64,000 nucleotides of DNA, taken from NCBI GenBank assembly GCA_021234155.1, contig JAJEKV010000031.1, forward strand, positions 13,945,748 through 14,009,747. The letters are read 5' to 3'. Below, piece by piece: positions 46,688 to 58,522 of this stretch. Source of the DNA: Isoetes taiwanensis (lineage: Eukaryota; Streptophyta; Lycopodiopsida; Isoetales; Isoetaceae). How positions within the stretch are numbered: the stretch's first letter is position 1; the number at the start of each line of letters is the position of its first letter. The translations under genes were made by a program, and so were the position numbers. Under the pieces are notes generated by a model that saw only the letters and a list, made by a program, of their open reading frames with translations, did no database searches and was not told where the DNA came from.

Positions 46688-48300
46688 TCATTCTCCTTCT
46701 CCTTCTCCTTCTCCTTCTCCTTCTCCTTCTCCTTCGTCATGCAATAATATGTCATCATCATTATTAGTGATGTCTAAAACAGCCTCTTGGTGGCCACCAC
46801 CACCACCACCACCATCAACATCATCAGCATCAGCAGATAAAGCAATTATACTCGAGCTCTTGGTTGACAATGTACGACAATCCACCAGTTTGTGTCATTA
46901 GGATTCTCAAGGATAAATATCTGCTCAACCTGACTTGGAAACACGAAAGGTTCTTTCATTTCAGCCAATACCTTTGAAGAATCCACTTCTATAAATCCAG
47001 ATGGATGAGTCCTAACTGTCTTGCCACGACCTCTATATACAACTTTGAACCATCGTGCCTTCAAGACATTGACATGAAATCGGCGATAATCCAACTCAAT
47101 AATGTCTCTCAGGATTCCCACATAATCCAGGTTACTCTCCAGAAGGTTGCGATCCCTGTTACTAGATTGACTTTTTTGTTCAAATTCTGCTCTGATCCCT
47201 GAATCAAATGTAACCCTACACTTATCAACGTTGTTGATGCGAAGATGCTGTCCATATGCCCACATTGAAGTATAGAATCGCGCCTAAAACCAAATTATGA
47301 TAGTTATGAGTAATACAGTATAAAGAGAATGAAATTTAGGACCAGAGATTTATAATTTTTTACCTTCTTGCTACAACCAAGGGCAAGCTCATAATCATCA
47401 TCTGGAATACCTTGGCCACGATCTTTAGCTTCGTCCATACGAGCCAACAACCATGCATTATCCATAACATCTGGTAAACTAGATTGTCCCATTGATCGTC
47501 CCGTTGACCTTCTATATGCATCCTCCTTAGCAATTTCATATATGTCCCTCCATGGTTACAAACTTGCAGTATTATTAAGGACAAATGTGCTTATAGCAAT
47601 AAGCATGTCATCACTCAAACTCCGTTCTACTCCATTGCCTTGTAATACTTCTGACGTAATCTCTTTGAGTTCTTCTTTTTCCCACAATTTAGGAGCATCT
47701 GGATGGCATGAGATAGTGGCATCATTTAGATAAAATAATGTTTCTTGGACAAGATGGCCTTCAGCCATGCAAACCTCCGGTTTTGCCATTTGACGCACAA
47801 AGTTTTTGAGCACCTTCATGTAGCGCTCTAGAAAGAACATCCATCTGCTGGGAGCAGGTCCTGCCAACCTTGTCTCATTTGGAATATGCATCAAGAGATG
47901 TACCTATGTATGTAAGCACCTTGTTAATTAGCATATAACTGCTAGAAATAAAATTGAACTCGTAGTTGCTACGTACTATTGCATAACATTTCTTTAGTAG
48001 TACCTGGAGGTCAAGAAAACTAGTGGGAAATTCCTTTTCAATGTCACAAAGTAGTATAATCACTTCCTCCTCCACTTTTGATATCTCGGCCACTTCAATT
48101 TCTTTGGAGGAGACCCACCTTGCAAATTTACCCAATCGAAATATAATACTCCTTACTTGTGGAGTCAAGAAGTCGCCTATCACACATGGAAGTATATGCT
48201 GCAAAGTCCACGAAGTATCATTGCATGCTACAATACAATTTATTCCAAGAAATGAAAGCACAAGAACCAAAGTATACCTGAAGAAACTTATGCCAATCAT
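46688..48300 (-). pseudogene. CACTA TNP2-type protein fragment, copy 2
   Basis: Near-identical duplicate of 20695-22339. The DUF4218-like start lies at 48300-47875, with a continuation at 47894-47556 that reads RWMFFLERYMKVLKNFVRQ then AEGHLVQETLFYLND, better preserved than copy 1. The DUF4216-like end is at 47265-46846 (NLDYVGILRDIIELDYRRF). A one-base change at about 47557 (TTGCAAAC to TTACAAAC) breaks a reading frame that is open in copy 1. The microsatellite is shorter than in copy 1. Upstream (higher coordinates) the CACTA sequence continues to the right terminus, so this copy lies in the original context. Confidence 0.7.
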
Positions 48301-48415
48301 GTGTCTTTAATCCAGCGAGGCTACCTTTTTTAGTAAATGCCTCACAATTTCTATATTGGTGTATGACATCACTGCTAGTTGATGTCAATACATTGTTTGG
48401 GTATTGATGGCTAAC

Positions 48416-49225
48416 ATAGCCACCTACTTACAAATTCTGACATCTTAGAGGAGCAAGTACGACACTTTTGCCTGGACTGAAATTCCATTGCTAACCAACG
48501 TGTCTATGTTGCATATAATTGTAATATTTTAGAATAGGAAATATTAGCCATCATGTAATACATTGTATCTAGAAAATGCCCAGCACCAGTGGGCATTAAA
48601 TGTGTTATATGTGCCAAATGGCGTATTAGAAGAGAGGCATATAGATAGATTGCTCGATGTTATTTTGTGTGTGATGTTGTCGGGCTATGGGTAGTTATAT
48701 ATATCGACTTTTAATGGTTGTCCTTTTTTAAGAAGCAATTTGTTAGGAGGAGGGTGGGTTTTCCCCGGAGCACATTTATTGTCAGTTTTGTCTTTCGATA
48801 CATTTGCATAACTTTTATTACGCATGGGGAGGGGGAGGGACGCCACCGACAAGTTCAATAGGGTTGGATTTATAGCTCGTCACTATGTATTTGTAGCTTT
48901 GTCACAAATCATTACTTAACGTTGCTATATGCTAGTCACAAACCATGGTACAACTCAACACAATGCTTCTTGATATTCTTGACACTAAACTGCTATCATA
49001 GGTGATGCTAATTTGTCACAATACGAGTTGCAACCTTGTCGGAAACTCTATCAGTGTCGAATTTTTTTGGTCACAATCTTGACTCAATGATGGTCACCCC
49101 AGTGACCAATGATGACGTCTAATATAGTGTCAAGATTTTGACCATTTTGGGAACATAGTAGGTTCACCTAGTGTCAAAAAATTTGCCATTATGCTCGACT
49201 CTATACCCCCCATTCTCTTGTAGTG
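48416..49225. repeat. CACTA right arm and terminus
   Basis: Present only next to copy 2. It carries repeated TGACACTA / AGTGTCAA motifs at about 48988, 49050, 49129 and 49170, and ends in CTCTTGTAGTG at 49225. No coding sequence seen. Confidence 0.8.
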
Positions 49226-49892
49226 TTTCCTTCTCTTCCTTTTGCTCTTTCTTGCTAGCAGAAAGGTCTAGAGTTGTTTTCTTGAAAAGAACAGAGTAGT
49301 TTGATCCATTCTACAGATCTGTTAAAAAAAATGAACTCAATTGTGATTGCCGAGCTAGGGATATGTTGTGGACAGGATGACGCCTTCATATCATAAGCCA
49401 GACTTTTGAGGGGAAGTCTGGTGGCTGGGATTATGTGTCTAGCTAGCCTCAGGTTGATTGTTTCACTTCCCGACAATGCAGCATATCATTTGGGTTCATA
49501 CTCTGGCTAACTAATTTGTAGTTCTGATCAAAATCTAGGGGCATTGGCAGCTTCTTTGAGAAATGTGGCAGATTTCTCGTGTTACTCCTGTTTCTCTTCT
49601 CATCATCTCTATTCTTGCAAGAGGATTTTGAGCATTCGGGATATATCTGCAGCTTTTGGAAAATATGTACTTGACTCCTGTAGTATTCTCCCTAGTTTGG
49701 AAGATGTTGATTTGGATCCTGTAGTACAAACTAGGTAGAAGAAGAGGTTGAGAGAGACCTATAAGTACGGAAGCTTCAGTTATGGCATCTGATCCATGTG
49801 GGATTTTTGTACTTAATTTTAATTTGATCCATGAGGGATCATTATTTGTTATAATATTTCCAATCTTATGAATATAGAAATTTTCTTTCTTT

Positions 49893-49920
49893 CAAAAAAA
49901 TAAAATAAAATAAAATAAAA
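49893..49920 (+). repeat. AAAAT-repeat tail of a retroposon
   Basis: CAAAAAAATAAAATAAAATA followed by two more AAAAT units, preceded by TTTCTTT. It fits the 3' tail of a LINE or SINE and is followed eight bases later by the proposed TSD copy. Confidence 0.65.
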
Positions 49921-50129
49921 TGCGGCATTAAAATGCAAAACTCCGAGTCCATGATATCATATGATCAAGATAAACAATGGTATGGAGTTTAAAGAAAATA
50001 ACCATTGTGAAAAACAATAAATATCCTCAACATTTGGTGTGCATGTTATGGGAACAACAGGTCTAAAAAAGGAAAAAGACATGAACCAATTTACGAGTCC
50101 CGTAATGCAAAATAGGCCATTCATGCGAG

Positions 50130-50455
50130 TCGCAGAGCAAGAATGCATAGTAACTGTGCCCCCTTTCCAGCAGAATCATCAAAAATGCATAGTAACTGCG
50201 CAGTCACGCCGATTGCGTCTGCCCCTTAACCATTTTTTTGCTCAGGTCTTTGAGCTTGAATACCTCGGTCGATCGAGCTCCAAATCGATGCAGATCACTT
50301 CTATGTGGATCGAAATAAGACAGATTAGAGGAGATCATCCGTGCAAACCAAAAATCAGGTCGAGCGCCTCCGGATTCATCCAGTTTCAAAAGAGCAAAAA
50401 ATTGCCCTCAAAATGCGCAGTTACTGTGCTACTGCGCAGTTTGGGCGAGTGATTC
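50130..50455. repeat. Inverted copies of a GCATAGTAACTG / CAGTTACTGTGC motif
   Basis: GCATAGTAACTGTGCC (50145) and GCATAGTAACTGCGCAG (50184) are answered by GCGCAGTTACTGTGC and ACTGCGCAGT near 50416-50440. Both lie in the right arm of the Mutator-like element, just inside its terminus. Nothing coding is recognised. Confidence 0.5.
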
Positions 50456-50560
50456 CGCGGAACAGAATTTTTTTGTGGTGATTCCGTCGGAAGGGATATC
50501 TCTGCAGCGGAATCACCAAAACCGTCGGAAGGGGTAACTTTATCTTCATCCGGTATGTAT

Positions 50561-51390
50561 ATTCTATTAATTGGAATAATAAAAATACATCTTAAAAATA
50601 TCTGGTACATAGATAAATACAAAGGAGGGTTAATTACATAGTTGGAAATGATACATTGATGAATGCATACCAGGGCAAATTACATACTTGGGATATATGA
50701 GTATGTAGAAATTATTTCACAATCTCATAATCATGTGAAGAAAATGCTCATATTTGCCGACTTTGTCTTTCATCTTCTAGGGCGTATACCTTATATTTGA
50801 GCCTGATCCGAGAGACTCTACGATCATGGAAGAGTGTAGGTACTTCTGGGGAAAAACAAACATTCTTCTGCTTTTTTCTATGGCCCACAACAACTAAGCC
50901 TTATACAAGTGGACAACAAATTTCGAAATAGAAGATCAAAGAGTCGAATAAAGTTCCAATATAACATGATCCATAGGAACAAAATTTCAGACCCAAGGTA
51001 GCTAAGCAAAGGGGGTGAACTCCTTTAATTGGCAGACCCCTGAATGTGCCACATGGCAAGAATATTGGCAGTTCAGCAAAAAGCTTAGTTATCCAAATAA
51101 ATTGGCAATATAGAAATAGTAATGGCTGATAAACAAGCTGCAATATTGGGCTCTAGAACAATGGATGCATCAGCCTGCTAGTTAAGGGTGGATAGGACAT
51201 GCCCATTCCATGGTGTCACATGGTTGTTTCATCTTATACATCATGGTAGGTCCTTCTAGAGTAACCATATCCATATGCCCAACTTTAACGTAGTATAATA
51301 ATACTAGAAAAGCAGACGCCCATTAGGGCAGCCTCTTTTCTTTCGCACTAATTCCTCGGCCTCGACTTGGACAAGTGCATTAATCCCTCC
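50561..51390. other. Spacer right of the nested block, no gene recognised
   Basis: AT-rich sequence without long frames or known repeats. Confidence 0.4.
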
Positions 51391-51620
51391 TTCCTTACAT
51401 TGAGGTGCTTATTGAGGTGCTTACTCATGGGCATCTAGAACATTCTAGAACTATCTAGAGCTTTTTAGGATCCGATGGTTGAGATCGGCCCATGTGGCGC
51501 CTCCTTACGTTGAGGTGCTTATCAACGGGAATCTAGAATATTCAACATTATAGAATTTCTAGGCCCATCTAGAGCTTTCTAGGATTGACGGCCAAGATCG
51601 CGCCATGTGGCGCCTCCTCG
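51391..51620 (+). repeat. Diverged tandem repeat of about 110 bp, two copies
   Basis: Shared blocks are GTTGAGGTGCTTA / CATTGAGGTGCTTA, ATCTAGAA.ATTC, ATCTAGAGCTTT and CCATGTGGCGCCTCCT. It has the look of a non-coding transposon terminus but no TIR is clear. Confidence 0.65.
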
Positions 51621-51719
51621 ACCGTCGATAGAGCGTGATTATTAACACTATTTTCTTATTATATAAAAAGATTTTGTAAACTATATTATTAGGCTTATGA
51701 TCGTGTGCTACATAAATTG

Positions 51720-52210
51720 TAAGTCCAGTTTGTCTTGTCTGTGGGAGAGGTGAAAGAACTCTAGAACATTGTATGATCTATTGTCTGGACGTTCAATTGA
51801 TATGGGACAGGTTTAGAGAGACATTTCAATCCTCATTTTTGTTGAAGAAAGTGGTCTTAGGGAGATACCTTAGTGCTTGGTCTCTTCACATGAAACTAGC
51901 TATTCATATAGCCCAGGGTCTTTGATATGCTGCTATGTGTGGAAGACATAGACTCTTTGCTCTTCAAGGCTAGTTTATTCACACTTCTAGCTTACTGGGG
52001 TCATAGAGTGAAGCTTTCTAAGTAGATTAGTTGCTTAGAAAAGGATGAGAATGTTACATAGAAAATATGGGATCGCTACGCTACCTTAACCTAGTCTAGT
52101 TTGTAGGTGCCTTCGTGATCCATTTTGGACATGGAGTAGCTATACCATCCTACTATTGATTATATTTTTAATCTCAAAATAAAAAGGGACAATATGGTTT
52201 AACATGATGA
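51720..52210 (+). pseudogene. LINE 3' end fragment (zf-RVT region)
   Basis: The plus strand reads SPVCLVCGRGERTLEHCMIY then CLDVQLIWDRF, the C-x2-C...H-C pattern at the end of plant LINE ORF2. It continues in a decaying frame to about 51960. A dead-on-arrival truncated copy, about 250 bp upstream of the phosphoacetylglucosamine mutase gene. Confidence 0.6.
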
Positions 52211-52286
52211 CTTGGTCAACTAGTATGGAAGACCTAAACAACCCTAAATAGGTGTATGCAGGAGCTCTGTTATTCCATTTGAATTA

Positions 52287-52334
52287 GGCCCTTTTTCCAC
52301 GGTAGTCTTTTGCTACTAGTGTGGAAAAAGGGCC
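52287..52334. mobile_element. 48-bp Tourist-like MITE (PIF/Harbinger type)
   Basis: GGCCCTTTTTCCAC and its exact inverse GTGGAAAAAGGGCC enclose a loop that is itself partly palindromic (GGTAG...CTACT). TTA flanks it on both sides (52284-52286 and 52335-52337), the PIF/Harbinger TSD. The TIR matches the left end of the element at 1618. It lies 125 bp upstream of the mutase start codon, within its likely promoter or 5' UTR. Confidence 0.75.
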
Positions 52335-52458
52335 TTAGTTGGAAGAGGGCACCTTTGAACCCTTTGGCTCCATTCCGGTGGGTTTTCTTCTGAAGAACTA
52401 TCCAATTTTGGTCAGACAAAAAGCTACAAGCGAGGCTGGTCGTTCGCAAGTTAATGAA

Positions 52459-54694
52459 ATGGATGAAGAGATACTAGGACCAGTTTTCGAGAGTTTTCCA
52501 ATACCACCAGGTCTGTTTAATCTCTCTTGTAGAAATTGCTATCTCTGGGCATCATAGAGATCCATTTATAATTTGTCAATAATTCATGATTTCAAGGGGC
52601 CAGATTCTCGTATGGCACTGCTGGATTTCGGTTAGATGCATCAATGCTTGAGTCGACTACCTTTAGAGTTGGGATCTTGGCTGCATTGCGTTCCCTTGAT
52701 ACAAAAGCAGTTACCGGGTTGATGATTACTGCTTCCCATAATCCTGAACACGAAAATGGTATTAAAGTTGTGGATCCAGATGGTGGCATGCTTACAGTGA
52801 AGTGGGAACCATACGCTGATTCACTTGCAAATGCTATGGATATTCATTCTTTTCTTCAGGTAGGACTTCTGCCTTCTTTCTCACTTTCTTTTTGTAGAAT
52901 GCCAAGTAAACTTTGATGCCATTTTCTAGATTGTGAAGAACATTTTAGAGAAGGAGAACATAACTTGTGGCAAAGGTTACTCAGGTAGGGTATTTCTGGC
53001 AAGAGATACACGACCTAGTGGGAAGCTGTTGTTATCTATTGCGCAAAAGGTAATAAAATAGTCTTTCATACATATCATGGACCGTTATGCCGAATAGTTT
53101 ATATTTCTTTCATCAGGGAATCGAATCAGTTCCAGGGGTAGTTTCTATAGAAATGGGTGTGCTTAGCACTCCCCAGTTGCATTGGATTGTTCGAGCCACA
53201 AACAAAGGGCACTCTGCAACAGAAAAAGATTACTATTATACTATTTCGGAATCATTCAAGTAATGCTGTGCTGAATTGATCCATTTATCATTCTTACAGA
53301 CACCCTTCAACTCTTATTAATTTCCTCCTCCTTCAATGCAGGCAGCTAATAGGAACTAAATGTAAAATTTCAAATATTTGCATTGTAGATGGGGCGAATG
53401 GTGTTGGTGCGCATTTAATGCAGAAGTTTCAAGAGCTTATTGATATTCTTAACATAGAGATAAGAAATTCAGGCAAGGTAGGTGAGGGCAAGCTTAATGA
53501 TCATGTTGGAGCTGACTTTGTACAGAAAGAGAGGAAGCTTCCATATGGCTTCTCAAGATCACAGGATGCTGGAAAAAGGTAAAGTGACAGGGCCCTGGGA
53601 AGTGGTGTTTTGTTAGGATTGATGGATCCTGATTGATTTTTTTCAGATGTGTGAGCTTAGATGGAGATGCAGATCGATTAGTATATTTCTATGTTGGAAC
53701 TGAAAATGATTCTTTGCAGCTTTTGGATGGTGACAAAATATCCTCTCTATTAGCCTTGTTTATCCAGAAACAACTCAAAATGCTCGCAGGAAATACTAAA
53801 CAATATGGCAGTGATGGTGATATTTTAGTTCCAGAATTTGGAAGCGTTAAGATTGGTGTTGTGCAGACAGCATATGCAAACGGGGCATCATCCTATTATT
53901 TGAAGAAGCAGCTTGGGCTTCATGTGACAGTAACTTCTACAGGAGTGAAACATCTGCATCACAAGGCAAAGGAATATGATATAGGAATATATTTTGAAGC
54001 CAATGGCCATGGAACTGTTTTATTTAGTGAGAAGTTTTTATCATTTCTGACTGAAGAAGCAATGACCACTGAAAGAGGTTGCGTGCTTTCATTTTGTGTG
54101 CTTACAATATTTATTTTCTTCCTCAAATTCTGTTTTTCCTATACAGGAAACGATTACTGTGAGGCAATACAACGCTTATTATCAATCAGCCAAATTGCAA
54201 ATCAGGCTATTGGTGATGCATTGAGTGGTGTTCTGTTGGTGGAGGCCATCCTTGCACGTCTCGGCTGGTCTATACATGACTGGTCCTCTATATATACTGA
54301 CTTGCCTAGTAGGCAACTGAAGGTGGTTGCCACATCCTTAAGATTGGCTTACATTCAGATGCCTTATGGCTCATCATGTACATGGTGACAGGTAAACGTG
54401 AAGGACAGATTTGCTATAAAAACCACGGCAAATGAAACCAGAGTGTTGGAGCCTATAAAGCTACAGACAGCAATTGATAAAGAGACTAGTAAGTACTCCT
54501 GCATTCATCTTATTTATTGGATGTGTATTTAACTCGTGATATGTGCAGACCAGTATGAACATGGACGTGCATTTGTTAGACCCTCTGGAACTGAAGATAT
54601 CATCCGTGTATACGCGGAGGCTGCAACTCAGGCTGCAGCTGATGCACTGGCTCTTGCTATTGTAGATCATGTGCATCGCCAACTTGCCAACTAA
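52459..54694 (+). CDS. Phosphoacetylglucosamine mutase, 9 exons
   Basis: Converts GlcNAc-6-phosphate to GlcNAc-1-phosphate in UDP-GlcNAc synthesis, which feeds N-glycans and GPI anchors. Exons: 52459-52510, 52597-52859, 52930-53049, 53117-53259, 53342-53578, 53647-54077, 54147-54322, 54392-54488, 54549-54694. They total 1665 nt with consistent phases, giving 554 residues, the usual plant length. Visible motifs of the alpha-D-phosphohexomutase family, in order, are SYGTAGFR, the phosphoserine loop [12 protein letters not shown], metal-binding [12 protein letters not shown], the sugar loop [13 protein letters not shown] and the phosphate-binding end [15 protein letters not shown]. The start at 52459 gives [17 protein letters not shown], in line with plant homologs. 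The frame is open further upstream (to 52339) without another ATG. All splice sites are GT-AG. No defect seen. The Arabidopsis counterpart is known as DRT101. Confidence 0.93.
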
Positions 54695-55837
54695 TCAGAA
54701 CCTTGTTATTCTTTAACCTGTTGAAATTTCAACGGCAGGAATATATGTTGAATGTTATTTCAATCATCTTCAAAATAAGCTCCGGAAGTCCATGTTGCCC
54801 TGCGCGTAATTTTAGTTGTGGATTCATAAGATGCCAAATTGGATTTTTGGCCGATAATGAGATGGCTACTAGGTTGTGACAAGATGTACCACTTACAGTA
54901 GTAATTGAGGCTAGAAAGTTTCTAGGTTTGCCTCTCGTTTTTTTCTTTCTTAAAGGATTGTGCAACATCTGGCGTTGCATCTGCAGGGGCATGAAAATGC
55001 AAGTATCAGTCTTTTCTCCTCCAGAGCATATTTTTTGGTCATTTTCACATTTGTCACATTTATCGGGCATTTCCAAAAGAAGTGACTTGAGTACCACCTG
55101 CTCAACCAAAGCTTCCTGAAATACAAGAAGGACCAGGGCCTCCATTCAGGCACAAAGGCCTCCAACCAGCACGAAGGCCTCTATTCGGACATGAGGACCT
55201 TAACTAAAGACCAGATCACAACCGAGTATGAAATAGAAAGTATGGAGGACCTTAACTAAAGACCAGATCACAACCGAGTATGAAATAGAAAGTATGGGTG
55301 GGTGATTGGGTTGTTTGGTGAGAGGCCAAACACAAAAACATAAGGAAGGAGATGGTAAATGAGGAGCTAATGAAACACAATGGAAGCTAAATAGCAAAGT
55401 ATAAAGAAAAAGACAAACTAACTAACTAACTGCCCCCCTAGTTCTAGAACCTTCGAGTGAATGAAGGTAAATGCCATTCATTAACATGTCAATTATATTG
55501 AATAGACTCATATGTATTGTCGTTGATGAGAAAAACAAATGCCCTTCCAACTGTGCTAAACCAATTTATAAATCGAAATAGAAATAAGAACAACAGTATT
55601 TGGATGTATATTTCAAATATTAAAAGTAGAGTTCTTGAATCATCTACATGGACAAAAATGGAGATAAATTATTAACATCAAGTTTAAATAAAGAGAACTA
55701 GAATTCTCTTTGAATCATGCCAAGGTAATTGTTGGAATATGTAAGTATACTTTCTATCATTATGTTTATCATAATTAAGTTGAAGCTTAGGAAAGAAGAG
55801 AACTGTGGGAAGAGGAAGGAATTGCAGGATTTGTTAT
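54695..55837. other. 3' flank of the mutase gene and spacer
   Basis: Contains the likely 3' UTR and one tandem duplication (below). No protein family is recognised on either strand. Confidence 0.4.
55193..55294 (+). repeat. Tandem duplication, 52 bp x 2
   Basis: The unit GAGGACCTTAACTAAAGACC...GAAAGTATG is repeated immediately with no change, which suggests a recent slippage or duplication. Confidence 0.9.
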
Positions 55838-56200
55838 ATTGAATTCCGGGATATGTTCCCTGAGCAATTGCCTGAAGGGCTTCCACTTAGTAAGGAGATT
55901 GAACATGAGATTGATTTGGAACCTGGATCCAAATCTGTATTCTGCAATTCTTGTAGACTGTCCATGTTGAACCAAGGGGAGGTAAAAAGGCAGGTTCATG
56001 AGTTGTTGGCCTAGCAAATCCCTCTGGTGCTCATGTGATTCTAGTAAAGCAAAAGGACAGTTCAATGCGGATGTGCATTGATTATCGTGGCTTGTGTAAG
56101 ATCACGATCAAGAATAGGCATTCTTTACCTAGGATTGATGAGACCATGGAAATGGGGTGGCAGAAGTGTACTGCTTTATGGACATTAGATACTTCGACTC
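55838..56200 (+). pseudogene. Ty3/gypsy reverse transcriptase fragment
   Basis: IEFRDMFPEQLPEGLP and EIEHEIDLEPGSKSV match the RT N-terminus of Ty3/gypsy elements. After a frame change it reads VILVKQKDSSMRMCIDYRGL and NRHSLPRID. No LTR lies nearby. The family differs from G2 (compare EFSDLFPDEIQKLPPFRG there). Confidence 0.72.
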
Positions 56201-56206
56201 TGGTGT

Positions 56207-56640
56207 GTGTTCATGATTATCCATGGAAAGCATTTTCGCATGGACAGGCCATCAAGTTGTTGGGGATTCCAGTTGGCATCCATGTTACTATGGGAGCTGC
56301 ATGTGAGGAGAACATTAAGGGTTTGGAGAAACACTTGTTCTAGTGGTCCACTGTGAAGTTGTCTCTCGCTGGTCGCATTATGTGGCCAAGTCAGTCCTTA
56401 GTAGTACTCATATTTATATGGCATCCTTACTGGTAGCCCCACATATCAAAGTACGTGAGCTCATTGCAATAGTTTGGAACTTTATATGGGCGGATACTGA
56501 GGAAGGTGCTGTGATTAAGGTGGCTTGGTCGAAGTGCATCCTTCCCAAATGGGCAGGTGGTCTGGGTATTCTTACTGCAGAGCAAAGTCCTTATTTCAAA
56601 GTTCATTTGGAGACTCTTGAATGGTGAAGATGATTCTCCT
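56207..56640 (+). pseudogene. LINE reverse transcriptase C-terminal fragment
   Basis: KLLGIPVGIH, then (in other frames) STVKLSLAGRIMWPSQSLV and LPKWAGGLGI match the post-RT region of plant L1-type LINEs. It abuts the Ty3 fragment directly, which shows rearranged debris. Confidence 0.6.
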
Positions 56641-56887
56641 AGTTTATGCCTTCTTAAACAAGCTCTTGATCACTGTATCCCTGTAGGCAAAAAGGTTGCC
56701 AAACCAGTCCTACCTTGGGCATTATTTCAGATTCTGCAGCCTTTTCCAAGTGTTTCCCATTTTTGCGTGGCTTGTTGACAGCATGGGCCAAATCATCAAG
56801 GCACATCCCGATTTTGCCTTCTTAGGGATTCTTAGATCATTTCGGCCTGCTTGTGGCGCAAATTGGGTGGTTTCGGGTGGCTGTTGA

Positions 56888-58077
<1,190 letters not shown>

Positions 58078-58522
58078 TATTGCTGATTTGGCAAGTTCGA
58101 AAATACTATAACTTGAGTTATGTGGTGCAGCACCTTAGTTTTTTTTCAATGCGTTTATCTTGTTTTCTTTGTCTGATTTTGTTAGGGCCCGAAGGACCCA
58201 AAAAAAAACTTTTAAACTACCAACATATAACTAACATTAATATTATTAATACAAACTATTGCATCCAACACATTTAAATGAAAATCCCCCTGAAACCCCC
58301 TTTGGTTTGGGTGCATATTCACACGGGGGGTTACGTAGGGCACCGAGAGCTGTTGGATGGGCATATTTGCCCTTTATTCCTTGATCTGGACCGTATATAG
58401 CGATCCTCATTTAAGGGGTATGCCTGTACAACTTTTTGTATACTGTATATTGAGGTTTGCAAAATACTATAAGATTTGAAGGAATGTACTAACAGGGGGT
58501 TCTAGGGGGATTTGATATGGAT

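Larger units (their letters stand above)
17628..49225 (-). mobile_element. CACTA (En/Spm) DNA transposon, 31.6 kb with nested insertions
   Basis: The left end begins CACTACAAGAGGATGGGGGG. The right end, reversed, begins CACTACAAGAGAATGGGGGG. In all 24 of 25 terminal bases match. TTT flanks both sides (17625-17627 and 49226-49228), the 3-bp TSD typical of CACTA elements. Subterminal copies of AGTGTCAA / TTGACACT occur within 400 bp of each end, as expected for transposase binding. The internal minus-strand sequence encodes DUF4218- and DUF4216-type regions of the TNP2-related protein, but no catalytic transposase core is visible. It hosts Ty3/gypsy sequences at 18030-19618 and 22455-45631, and part of it is duplicated. 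Confidence 0.88.
17022..49928 (+). mobile_element. Poly(A)-type retroposon (LINE-like), split by the CACTA element
   Basis: Outer direct repeats TAAAATGCAAAA occur at 17010-17021 and 49929-49940. The right arm ends in a TTTCTTTCAAAAAAATAAAA-type tail with four AAAAT units (49893-49920), as in LINE or SINE insertions. The net length without inner insertions is about 1.3 kb (17022-17627 plus 49226-49928). The 5' end is GC-rich (GGGCGGGGAGGACG), like plant L1 5' UTRs. No ORF is intact. The TSD is AT-rich, so chance is possible. A processed gene copy is an alternative. Confidence 0.42.
13920..50551. mobile_element. Mutator-like element (candidate), outermost shell of the nested insertion block
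   Basis: The left terminus (13920-13990) contains GAAGATAAAGTTACCCC, then TTTTGGTGATT, AGAGATATCCCTTCC and GAATCACCA. The right terminus (50476-50548) carries the same blocks inverted. A 9-bp direct repeat, GGTATGTAT, flanks them at 13911-13919 and 50552-50560. That is the TSD size of Mutator-like elements, although three bases (TCC) separate the right TIR from its copy. With inner insertions removed, the shell is about 3.1 kb on the left and 0.6 kb on the right, with no transposase seen, so it would be non-autonomous. The alternative is two unrelated inverted copies of one repeat. Confidence 0.55.

Noticed and set aside
52339-52458. Upstream extension of the mutase reading frame
   Set aside because: The frame is open, but there is no ATG before 52459 and the extra residues do not resemble the family. 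It directly adjoins the MITE.
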